From Pseudomonadota bacterium (GTDB lineage Bacteria; Pseudomonadota; Gammaproteobacteria; Steroidobacterales; Woeseiaceae): 7,035 bases of DNA. Location of the stretch: NCBI GenBank assembly GCA_022360335.1, contig JAKSCZ010000257.1:1-7035 (forward strand), given 5' to 3'. Position numbers and translations under genes: made by a program. Shown in pieces: positions 1 through 5,603 of this stretch; position 1 is the first letter of the stretch, and the number at the start of each line of letters is the position of its first letter. The notes beneath the pieces were generated by a model that saw only the letters and a list, made by a program, of their open reading frames with translations, ran no database searches and was not told where the DNA came from.

Positions 1-297
1 AAGGCGCAGTTCCCGTGGGCGGCGAGCGGCCGGGCATTGTCACTCGGCCGTTCCGAGGGCTTCACCAAGCTGTTGTTCGATCCGAAAACCGGGCGCGTGC
101 TCGGCGGCGCGATCGTCGGGCCGCACGCGGGCGACCTGATCGCGGAGGTCGGGCTGGCGATCGAGATGGGCGCCGATGCGGCGGACATCAGCCTGACGAT
201 CCATCCGCACCCGACGCTGTCGGAGACGGTGGCGTTCTCGGCCGAGGCGTACGAGGGGACGCTGACCGACCTCTACCTTCCGAACAAGCGGCGTTAG
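1..297 (+). CDS. lpdA: dihydrolipoamide dehydrogenase (E3), C-terminal fragment
   Basis: The 3' end of a gene that enters from the left edge, read in frame from base 1; 98 residues and a TAG stop are visible. E3 reoxidises the dihydrolipoyl groups of 2-oxoacid dehydrogenase complexes or the glycine cleavage system, passing electrons through a redox disulfide and FAD to NAD+. What is seen is the dimerisation domain: the strand-turn-strand segment SEGFTKLLFDPKTGRVLGG, then the IVGPHAGDLI helix start, and the hallmark HPHPTLSE at fragment residues 68-75. By family knowledge the second His (codon 208-210) and the final Glu form the catalytic His-Glu pair that reaches into the partner subunit's active site. 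FAD- and NAD-binding domains and the CxxxxC disulfide lie outside the window, so which complex it serves cannot be told. It converges on the permease gene. Very sure of the family. Confidence 0.95.
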   Translation, partial: KAQFPWAASGRALSLGRSEGFTKLLFDPKTGRVLGGAIVGPHAGDLIAEVGLAIEMGADAADISLTIHPHPTLSETVAFSAEAYEGTLTDLYLPNKRR

Positions 298-298
298 C

Positions 299-321
299 GG
301 TGACCGCACTCGTGCGGAACC
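299..321. terminator. hairpin between convergent lpdA and permease genes
   Basis: In the 57-base gap between two convergent stop codons, CCGCAC (304-309) pairs with GTGCGG (312-317), and GGT (299-301) can pair with ACC (319-321) across a small internal loop. Its place suggests a bidirectional terminator, but no T-run follows on either strand, so intrinsic termination is uncertain, and the two-base loop would need at least one stem pair to open. Position and symmetry are seen; function is inferred. Confidence 0.3.
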
Positions 322-354
322 GTCGCGGATAGCGGCTACGTCCCGCCGGCCCGC

Positions 355-1662
355 TCAGGCCGCGCGGTTGCCGTAGTACCGCTTCTCGGCGACGTACAAA
401 ACCAGGCCGATCGCGAGCAGCACCGACACGCGCAGCCAGTCGCCGGATCCGGACTGGGCGAGGAGCCATGCGCAGACGCCGAGGGCGATCGCCGGAACCG
501 CGTAGCCGCCGGGCAATCGCAGCGCCCGGGCCCGCAGCGCATCGCCGGCACGTCGCCGGATCCCCGGCAGGGCCAGGATGCAGACGATGTAGCCGAGGAG
601 TCTTACGACCGAGCTGCCGATCGCGAGCTCGACGAAGCCGCTGGAGAGACCGAGTACCAGCGCCATCGCGCCCATGACGAGGATGGCCCGGTAGGGCGTT
701 CCGTAGGAGTCGTGGATTCGGGCCAGCGGCTGCGGGATCATGCGCCGCTCGGCGAGCGCGAAGAGCAGGCGCGGTGCCGCAAGAATGGACCCTGCCAGGT
801 TGCCGCCGATCGAGAACACGGCGGTCAGCGTGATCGCAATCGCTCCTGCAGGTCCTGCCAGGGTGCGCCCGAGGTCGACGAGGGTTGCTCCTGCGTAGGC
901 ATCGGCCGGTATGGCCGCGACGAATACGAGGACGATCAGGAAGTACAGGGCGGCGGTCGCGAGCATCGTGCGGATCAGCGCGGACGGCACGGTCCGCGCT
1001 GCCGAGCGCGTTTCGCCGGCCGTGACGCCGATGGTCTCGAAGCCGACGTAGGCGTAGATCAGCAGCAGCGTCGTGCCGCCGAGGTCGTCGATGCGAAAAT
1101 CGCCGCCCGGGATCAGCGCGCCGCCGCCGACATGCTGCAGTCCCAGCAGCACGAGCAACAGCAGCGGGATGACCTTCAGGAACGTGAATACGCCGACGGC
1201 GCGTACGCCGTCCTTGACGCCGAGCACGTTGGCCCAGGTCAGGCCCACCGTCACGGCCGTGATGATCGCCGCGCGCGCGGGCCCGGTGTCGAGCGGATCC
1301 CATAAGGACCCGAGATAGGCGGCCATGACGTTCGCGTTGGCCGCGAAGGCCGTCATGCGGGCCAGGAAGATCAGCCAGCCCGTGCCGAAGCCGACGGCGG
1401 GACCGAACGCATCGGTCGCATAGAGGATCGGGCCGCCGGTGCGGTCGTAGTAGCTGGCGAGCTCGGCGAACGTCAGGACGACCGCCAGGAACAGCACGCC
1501 GACGATCAGGAACAGCCAGGGACTGAACGGCCCGGCACCGGCGGCGACCTTGCCCGGCAACGCGAAGATGCCGGCGCCGATGACGGAATTCAGGACGAGA
1601 AACGCGGCGCCGGCATAGCCGATATCGCGGCGCAGCTGCGCGCTGCGGGGCGCGGCGGTCAT
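355..1662 (-). CDS. APC-superfamily amino acid permease
   Basis: A 435-residue inner-membrane protein, the usual length for a 12-helix amino acid/polyamine/organocation transporter. The first helix carries VIGAGIFALPG (27-37), the unwound substrate-binding G-x-G-I motif of the family, just after the short cytoplasmic N-terminus. The sixth-helix region has YAYVGFETIGVTAGET (203-218), the other conserved binding segment. Further hydrophobic helices run to about residue 425, ending in a basic tail. Such proteins take up or exchange amino acids with proton or antiport coupling; the substrate cannot be read from sequence. It starts 79 bases after the DoxX stop on the same strand, so it may be read through from the buf genes or have its own promoter. 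No clear Shine-Dalgarno precedes the ATG at 1660-1662, and I see no better in-frame start, so initiation may be weak or coupled. Family assignment is strong. Confidence 0.88.
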   Translation of the reverse strand: MTAAPRSAQLRRDIGYAGAAFLVLNSVIGAGIFALPGKVAAGAGPFSPWLFLIVGVLFLAVVLTFAELASYYDRTGGPILYATDAFGPAVGFGTGWLIFLARMTAFAANANVMAAYLGSLWDPLDTGPARAAIITAVTVGLTWANVLGVKDGVRAVGVFTFLKVIPLLLLVLLGLQHVGGGALIPGGDFRIDDLGGTTLLLIYAYVGFETIGVTAGETRSAARTVPSALIRTMLATAALYFLIVLVFVAAIPADAYAGATLVDLGRTLAGPAGAIAITLTAVFSIGGNLAGSILAAPRLLFALAERRMIPQPLARIHDSYGTPYRAILVMGAMALVLGLSSGFVELAIGSSVVRLLGYIVCILALPGIRRRAGDALRARALRLPGGYAVPAIALGVCAWLLAQSGSGDWLRVSVLLAIGLVLYVAEKRYYGNRAA

Positions 1663-1741
1663 GGATACGGTGTGCCGCGATTGCGCATCGCCGGATAGTA
1701 GCAGACGCCGGCCGCGGGACGGGCAGCGGGCGTCCGTCGCT
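1663..1741. other. 79-base gap between the DoxX stop and the permease
   Basis: GACGCC (1704-1709) and GGCGTC (1729-1734) could form a six-pair stem with a long loop, and TACTAT on the minus strand (1700-1695) resembles a -10 box, but no matching -35 is present. No T-run follows the stem, so I do not call a terminator or promoter. Confidence 0.4.
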
Positions 1742-2245
1742 TCAGCGGCTGCCGAACCTCCTTGCCAGCACGCTGTCGAGGCTGAGTTTGCCGGCGCCCA
1801 TGAAGACCAGCGGCAGCAGCATCACGAGGAACAGCAGGGGGATGCGGAAATTACCGAATCCCTTGTCGGTCACCGTGTAGCCCTTCCAGAGCTCCGCAAG
1901 CGAGTCCCACTCCGCGGGCCAGTGCACGCCGCCGATTGCCACGATCGTCAGGACGACGAGGCTTGCCGCCCAGAAGCGCGTGAACAGGCCGAGCAGCAGG
2001 CCGATCGCGCCGAGGATCTCGAACCAGGTCGCGAGAAACCAGCTGATCTCCACGGGGACGACGTTGAACGGGAACGGGAAATTGTCCTGCACGTTGGCGA
2101 ACCAGTTCGTGCCGTTGAGCTTCATCATGCCGGCCCGGCCGTACTCCCAGGCCATCAGCAGGCGAATCGGCAGCAGGGCGACCCAGTCGCCGGCGGGTTC
2201 GAGTGCACCGACGGTGCGGTTCCAGGCATTGATCAGGGCGTTCAT
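1742..2245 (-). CDS. DoxX-family membrane protein of the buf/hvf cassette
   Basis: A 167-residue integral membrane protein with four hydrophobic segments at about 22-42, 68-88, 92-108 and 134-152. The segments EYGRAGMMKL (34-43) and WFEILGAIGLLLGLFTR (74-90) are typical of DoxX. An upstream reading to 2344 exists, but it runs through bufC. The ATG at 2243-2245 is chosen because a strong GAAGGAG stands five bases before it. DoxX proteins are a common last partner of MNIO-DUF2063 (bufB-bufC, hvfB-hvfC) operons, where this member is called HvfD or BufD. Its job there is not settled; a role in membrane redox chemistry or in handling the exported peptide is suggested from context only. It has no Cys. 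The bufC stop lies inside its ribosome site, so the two are probably co-translated. Family is sure, role is not. Confidence 0.88.
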   Translation of the reverse strand: MNALINAWNRTVGALEPAGDWVALLPIRLLMAWEYGRAGMMKLNGTNWFANVQDNFPFPFNVVPVEISWFLATWFEILGAIGLLLGLFTRFWAASLVVLTIVAIGGVHWPAEWDSLAELWKGYTVTDKGFGNFRIPLLFLVMLLPLVFMGAGKLSLDSVLARRFGSR

Positions 2246-2250
2246 GTCGT

Positions 2251-2257
2251 CTCCTTC
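2251..2257 (-). promoter_or_regulatory. Shine-Dalgarno of the DoxX gene, overlapping the bufC stop
   Basis: On the minus strand GAAGGAG is followed by five bases and the ATG at 2245. The TGA of bufC (2258-2256) overlaps its first two bases, so a ribosome finishing bufC sits on this site. It decides the DoxX start against the longer reading. Confidence 0.8.
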
Positions 2258-3029
2258 AGAAAGAACTGCGCGTTCCGGTGAGAATCCCGAGTTCGCGCAT
2301 CTCGCGCAGTGCCGCGGCGCCGTGCGCGACGAGCGCATCGGCATCGGGATAGTCGATCTTCCGGGCGAGCGCGCACAGCAGTTCCTCGCCGGTCAGTTCG
2401 TCCTGGTTTTGCCCGACGTCCTCGAGCAGCGCCGCCGTGACGGCATTCAGCTCCATGAACCGGACACTGTCGTCGGCGTCCCGGTACAGCGCGAGAAACG
2501 TCATCCGTTCGCCGGCTTCCACGGGCAGGAATCCCGGTGCGATCCGATGTACCGGGAAGCGATACGCATAGGCCCAGGCGAGCGCCGACTTCACCGGTAC
2601 GGCGGACAACAGGTCGCCGTTCGGGTCCACGCCGGCAAGCTCGTCCTCGTCGTCCGATACCGACAGGGCGAGTTCGGCGTACTCGTAATGGGCCAGCTCG
2701 ACGAGGAACGGGAAGTCGTTCCCGGCGGGCTCGAATTCATCCCGGAGATAGGCGACGAACTCCTCGGGGAGCTGCAGGAAGTAGGGCGTCCGCGCCCGAT
2801 GCTGCTGCAGGAAGCCGCGGACGAAACGCCGCCAGTCCGCGTCGCCATGAATCTTACGTAATACTGGAAAAAACGTTCCTAAGAGATTGGAAATATTATT
2901 AAAAAATAGATTCCGGTAGATCGCCATCCGGCGATCCTCGATGCCGTCGGGCGCCGGCGCGCGGTCCGGGTCGCGGATGTGCGCGGCGAACGCGTACTGC
3001 TTGTCCCGGAACGTCCCCGACTCAGCCAC
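2256..3029 (-). CDS. bufC: DUF2063 partner protein of an MNIO enzyme (BufC/HvfC-like)
   Basis: 257 residues from a GTG at 3027-3029. The N-terminal half is the DUF2063 domain: FAAHIRDP (14-21), then RRMAIYRN (33-40), FFPVLRKIHGD (53-63) and FLQQH (73-77), matching the family's R-x-x-Y-R-N, F-P and small-helix pattern. The remainder (about 105-257) is the less conserved C-terminal domain. In bufferin-type systems this protein partners the DUF692 enzyme and is thought to bring in the peptide substrate; it is not catalytic. The GTG is chosen because GGAG stands eight bases upstream and because it overlaps the bufB stop by eight bases. In-frame sequence upstream of it is bufB read in another frame. 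Codons for residues 40-61 are strikingly AT-rich (18 of 22 third positions A or T), unlike the rest of the gene and window. Family assignment is strong. Confidence 0.88.
   Translation of the reverse strand: MAESGTFRDKQYAFAAHIRDPDRAPAPDGIEDRRMAIYRNLFFNNISNLLGTFFPVLRKIHGDADWRRFVRGFLQQHRARTPYFLQLPEEFVAYLRDEFEPAGNDFPFLVELAHYEYAELALSVSDDEDELAGVDPNGDLLSAVPVKSALAWAYAYRFPVHRIAPGFLPVEAGERMTFLALYRDADDSVRFMELNAVTAALLEDVGQNQDELTGEELLCALARKIDYPDADALVAHGAAALREMRELGILTGTRSSF
2848..2915. other. AT-rich island inside bufC
   Basis: Counted directly, 2851-2910 holds 15 G or C in 60 bases (25%), in a window that is high-GC throughout. It includes A6 runs at 2868-2873 and 2901-2906, ATTATT stretches, and GGAA...TTCC inverted pairs (2866-2869 with 2876-2879; 2889-2892 with 2911-2914). 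The protein it encodes is the conserved DUF2063 core, and the bias lies mainly at synonymous positions, so protein sequence alone does not explain it. Confidence 0.75.
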
Positions 3030-3876
3030 TGGCGGTTCTCCGGGCGCCGAACGACGCCTGCAGGTCCCGGATGCGGCGTACTTCGCCGAGCAGTTCCGCG
3101 ACGGGCGGAATGTTGAAGTCGCGCTCGAGCAGCGTCGGTACCGGCCCGAACCGGTCGTAGGCTTCCTCGAGCAGGGCCCACGCCTGCGCGTCGACCGGGC
3201 TGCCGTGCGTGTCGATCCGGAGGTCCTCGGCCTCGACGAAATGACCGGCCAGGTGGAAATAGCGGATCCGGTCCGCCGGCATCGCGTGCAGGAATTCAAG
3301 CGCGTCGTAGCGGTGATTGATGCTGTTGACGACGATGTTGTTGATGTCGAGCATGAGGTCGCAGTCGGCTTCCTCGAGCACGGCGAGCAGGAAGTCGCGT
3401 TCGCTCATCGAGGTGTCGATGGGCGCGTAGTAGCTGACGTTCTCGAGCGCGATGCGCTGCTCGAGGATGTCCTGTACGCGGCGGACCCGGCCCGCGACGT
3501 ATGCGACGGCTTCTTCCGTGAACGGTATCGGCATCAGGTCGTAGAGCTGCCCGTCGTCGCCGCAGGCGCTCAGGTGTTCGGAGTACGTGCGGATGCCGTG
3601 TTCGGCCATGAACGCCTTGACGTCGCGGACGAGCCGTTCGTCGAGCGGCGACGGCGCGCCAATGGACAGGGAGAGCCCGTGAATGACGAAAGGATAGCGT
3701 TCCGTGAAGAAGCGCAGCTTCTTGCCGAGCTTGCCGCCGACGTGAATCCAGTTCTCGGGAGCGACTTCCATGAAGTCGACGTCGCCCGGCGGGTTCTCCG
3801 TCAGCGGGTCGAGCAGCTTGCGGCGCAGGCCGAGGCCGGCGCCGTGTACCGGGTATTGTGCTTGCCGTTCGCTCAT
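3022..3876 (-). CDS. bufB: MNIO-family (DUF692/UPF0276) multinuclear iron oxidase, BufB/HvfB-like
   Basis: 284 residues, normal for the family, which has a TIM-barrel fold and two or three non-haem irons. It uses O2 to modify Cys or nearby residues of ribosomal peptides. Candidate metal ligands are all present in order: H66 in VIHGLS, E100-H101 in SEHLSA, E145-N146 in ENVSYY, D177 in LDINN, H188, H208 and H212 in FHLAGH, D223-H224 in DTHG, and E251 in LERD. Close homologues paired with DUF2063 (as here) make copper-binding bufferins; relatives include MbnB (methanobactin) and TglH. The ATG at 3874-3876 has AGGA five bases upstream. No signal peptide is seen, so it acts in the cytoplasm on the precursor before export. 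It overlaps bufC by eight bases. The odd point is that no precursor gene lies upstream: DUF1841 ends 64 bases away. Enzyme family is very sure; bufferin product is inferred from the bufC and DoxX neighbours. Confidence 0.92.
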   Translation of the reverse strand: MSERQAQYPVHGAGLGLRRKLLDPLTENPPGDVDFMEVAPENWIHVGGKLGKKLRFFTERYPFVIHGLSLSIGAPSPLDERLVRDVKAFMAEHGIRTYSEHLSACGDDGQLYDLMPIPFTEEAVAYVAGRVRRVQDILEQRIALENVSYYAPIDTSMSERDFLLAVLEEADCDLMLDINNIVVNSINHRYDALEFLHAMPADRIRYFHLAGHFVEAEDLRIDTHGSPVDAQAWALLEEAYDRFGPVPTLLERDFNIPPVAELLGEVRRIRDLQASFGARRTASG

Positions 3877-3899
3877 GCCGTTCCTGTCCCGCGTTTCAT
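3873..3899 (-). CDS. possible eight-residue leader ORF ahead of bufB
   Basis: On the minus strand an ATG at 3899-3897 opens MKRGTGTA and stops at a TGA (3875-3873) that overlaps the bufB ATG as ATGA. GAGGT lies six bases before this ATG (3910-3906). The arrangement would allow termination-reinitiation coupling to bufB. It is too short to judge by composition, and bufB also has its own AGGA, so this is a candidate only. It has no Cys, so it is not a bufferin precursor. Confidence 0.25.
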   Translation of the reverse strand: MKRGTGTA

Positions 3900-3940
3900 G
3901 ATCAGACCTCGAACGATACCGTTTTATTACACGGCGCCGC
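3877..3940. other. 64-base gap between the DUF1841 stop and bufB
   Basis: This is the only non-overlapping gap in the run from rnfD to bufC. It contains an AT-leaning stretch (about 3914-3930), the proposed leader ORF and the bufB ribosome site. I see no convincing -35/-10 pair and no room for a typical bufferin precursor gene. Whether bufB is read through from nth-DUF1841 or has its own promoter here cannot be settled by eye. Confidence 0.5.
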
Positions 3941-4366
3941 TTACTGCGCCAGGCACCGGAGTCGCTCGAGGTATTTCGTCTCGTCCGGCGGTGCGTTGGC
4001 GTTCTGCGCTTCCCACAAGGTCTCGGCCAGGCACTCGATCATCCGGTGCTCGGCCGCATGCGGGTCGCCCGTCGCCGCGACGACCGCCTCGTAGACCGCC
4101 GCAATGCCCGACGGGCGGTCCGTCGCCACCTGTTCGCGTATTCCGAGGTGCAGTCCCATGTGCAGGAACGGATTCGTGCGGCCGCCTTCGGGCGTGAAGT
4201 CCCTGTCGAGGTCGCCGCCGGCCACGTCCGCGTGATACTCGGGATGCAGTTCGACGACGTCGGCGATCTGCGCCTCCAGCGGCGACAGCGGCAGCTTGTC
4301 GCAACGCTTCTTCCACGCGTCGGCGTACATCCGGCGCAGTTCGCGGCGGTCCCGGCCGAAGATCAC
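3941..4366 (-). CDS. DUF1841 family protein
   Basis: 141 residues, soluble, predicted mostly helical, no signal peptide. It matches DUF1841 through FGRDRRELRRMYADAW (3-18), LHPEYHAD (40-47), DRDFTPEGGRTNPFLHMGLH (54-73), TDRPSGI (82-88) and EHRMIECLAETLWEAQ (106-121). No function is established for the family to my knowledge. Three His-X3-His pairs (41/45, 69/73, 103/107) in likely helices suggest metal binding, which is inference. The GTG at 4364-4366 is chosen over an ATG at 4418-4420 because AAAAGGAG sits five bases before it, homologues begin at about this FG-x-DR motif, and it overlaps the nth stop as GTGA. That overlap makes it a coupled downstream member of the rnf-nth operon. Its own stop precedes the 64-base gap before bufB. 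Confidence 0.88.
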   Translation of the reverse strand: MIFGRDRRELRRMYADAWKKRCDKLPLSPLEAQIADVVELHPEYHADVAGGDLDRDFTPEGGRTNPFLHMGLHLGIREQVATDRPSGIAAVYEAVVAATGDPHAAEHRMIECLAETLWEAQNANAPPDETKYLERLRCLAQ

Positions 4367-4998
4367 GGCAGCTCCTTTTGCCGGTATTCGCACCACTCGA
4401 CGATCGGGCATTCTCCGCACAGCGGTTTGCGCGCCTTGCAGACGTAGCGGCCGTGCAGTATCAGCCAGTGGTGCGCATCTTTCCTGAATTCCTCGGGCGT
4501 CAGGCGGACGAGCCGCTTCTCGACTTCGAGCGGCGTCTTGCCGGGCGCGAGGCCGGTGCGGTTCGATACACGGAATATGTGCGTGTCGACGGCGATCGTC
4601 GGCTCGCCGAACGCGGTGTTCAGGACGACGTTCGCGGTCTTGCGGCCGACGCCGGGCAGTGCTTCCAGTTCCTGGCGCGTTCTCGGCACCTCGCCGCCGT
4701 GCTCGTCCAGGAGTATGCGGCAGGTCCTGACGATGTTCGCGGCCTTGCTGTTGAACAATCCGATCGTGCGGATGTACGGCTTCAGGCCGTCGACGCCGAG
4801 GTCGTAGATGGCCTGCGGCGTGTTGGCGACCGGATACAGCCTGTCCGTGGCCTTGTTGACGCTGACGTCGGTCGCCTGTGCGGAGAGGATCACCGCAACC
4901 AGCAACTCGAATGGGGTGCCGTATTCGAGTTCGGTCGTCGGCGCGGGCATGCGCTTGCGCAACGTGCCGTAAATCGCAATGCGCTTGTTGCGGTTCAT
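4363..4998 (-). CDS. nth: endonuclease III (DNA glycosylase/AP lyase)
   Basis: 211 residues, the same length as the E. coli enzyme. It removes oxidised pyrimidines from DNA and nicks the abasic site by beta-elimination. The helix-hairpin-helix LPGVGRKTANVVLN (114-127) contains catalytic K120; the catalytic Asp is D138 in VDTHIFRV. The C-terminal [4Fe-4S] loop has C187, C194, C197 and C203 with C-X6-C-X2-C-X5-C spacing. LSAQATDVSVNKAT (38-51) is the conserved N-terminal helix pair. All key residues are intact and fall at the E. coli positions. The ATG at 4996-4998 overlaps the rnfE stop as ATGA, and a GAGGGTGA-like site lies upstream. An in-frame reading extends to 5562, but it is rnfE in another frame. 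nth after rnfE is a classic gammaproteobacterial order; the functional tie between them is unclear. Certain call. Confidence 0.98.
   Translation of the reverse strand: MNRNKRIAIYGTLRKRMPAPTTELEYGTPFELLVAVILSAQATDVSVNKATDRLYPVANTPQAIYDLGVDGLKPYIRTIGLFNSKAANIVRTCRILLDEHGGEVPRTRQELEALPGVGRKTANVVLNTAFGEPTIAVDTHIFRVSNRTGLAPGKTPLEVEKRLVRLTPEEFRKDAHHWLILHGRYVCKARKPLCGECPIVEWCEYRQKELP
4372..4379 (-). promoter_or_regulatory. Shine-Dalgarno deciding the GTG start of the DUF1841 gene
   Basis: AAAAGGAG on the minus strand, five bases before GTG at 4366, lying within the last codons of nth. It favours the GTG that overlaps the nth stop over the ATG 54 bases upstream. Confidence 0.7.
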
Positions 4999-5603
4999 CG
5001 ATTGATCACCCTCGATCGTCGCGGCAGTGCGCCGGCTCGCCGTTCGCGCCGCCGGCGATCGATCGCGTTCTTGGCCGCGATCGCGAGCGCGAGACTGAAG
5101 AACGCGCCCGGCGGCAGAATCGCCAGCATCCAGGCCATCGATACGAGTTCGCGAAATGCGCCGAGCGCCATCAGCAGGACGGCAAAGCCGGTGCCCATGA
5201 CGATGCCGTCGACGATGCTGGTTCCGACCGGGTTGCGAGAGGCGAAGACTTCGGCGCGAGCGACGATGGCGCAATTGGTGACGATCAGCGGGATGAAGAT
5301 GCCGAGCGACCGGTCGAGCGCCGGGAACCATGCCTTGAAGACGAGTTCCGTGCAGGTGACGAGGCTCGCGATGATCAATACGTAAACGGGAATGCGGATT
5401 TCGTTCCGGATCCAGCGTCGCGTGGCGGACACGAGGGCGTTGGAGGCGACCAGCACCGAGAGCGTCGCGATGCCGAGACCGAACCCGTTGACGAAGGTCG
5501 ACGTGACCGCGAGCAGCGGACACAGGCCGAGCAGCTGCACGAGGCCCGGGTTCTCGCGCCACAGGCCGGTCTTGAAACGATCGATGAGCCCCCGGGTCGT
5601 CAC
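4995..5603 (-). CDS. rsxE: Rnf/Rsx electron transport complex subunit E
   Basis: 202 residues, about 30 shorter than E. coli RsxE, with the shortfall at the C-terminus. About six membrane helices are visible between residues 28 and 180, followed by a strongly basic tail (183-202). C28 in LGLCP and C111 in VTNCAI are the pair that, with those of RnfA, hold the [2Fe-2S] centre in the middle of the membrane. ASRNPVGTSIVDGIVMGTGF (121-140) is the conserved loop-helix of the family. In Rnf, electrons move between ferredoxin and NADH coupled to ion transport; in E. coli the Rsx form keeps the SoxR sensor reduced. The start is GTG at 5601-5603, overlapping the rnfG stop as GTGA, with GAGGG just upstream; its own stop overlaps the nth ATG. 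Sure of identity. Confidence 0.95.
   Translation of the reverse strand: MTTRGLIDRFKTGLWRENPGLVQLLGLCPLLAVTSTFVNGFGLGIATLSVLVASNALVSATRRWIRNEIRIPVYVLIIASLVTCTELVFKAWFPALDRSLGIFIPLIVTNCAIVARAEVFASRNPVGTSIVDGIVMGTGFAVLLMALGAFRELVSMAWMLAILPPGAFFSLALAIAAKNAIDRRRRERRAGALPRRSRVINR

Noticed and set aside
188..1303. A 371-codon minus-strand open frame
   Set aside because: It overlaps the permease in another frame and runs antisense into the end of lpdA. The protein is low-complexity Arg/Ala/Gly.
1695..1700. TACTAT on the minus strand as a -10 box for the permease
   Set aside because: No acceptable -35 is found at the right spacing in the GC-rich DNA upstream.
2848..2915. The AT-rich tract as an insertion or frameshift scar
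   Set aside because: The frame is unbroken and it encodes the expected conserved DUF2063 residues, so it is not an insertion; only its codon choice is odd.
3933..3950. GGCGC/GCGCC stem around the DUF1841 stop as a terminator
   Set aside because: In the transcribed direction it is followed by GTGTAATAAAAC with no T-run, so it does not look like an intrinsic terminator.
2941..4197. A 418-codon open frame on the plus strand opposite bufB and its neighbours
   Set aside because: It lies antisense to three well-recognised genes, matches no family I know, and long antisense open frames are expected in GC-rich coding DNA.
4999..5562. In-frame upstream extension of nth
   Set aside because: It is rnfE read in another frame. 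Nth from 4998 has exactly the E. coli length and overlaps the rnfE stop as ATGA.
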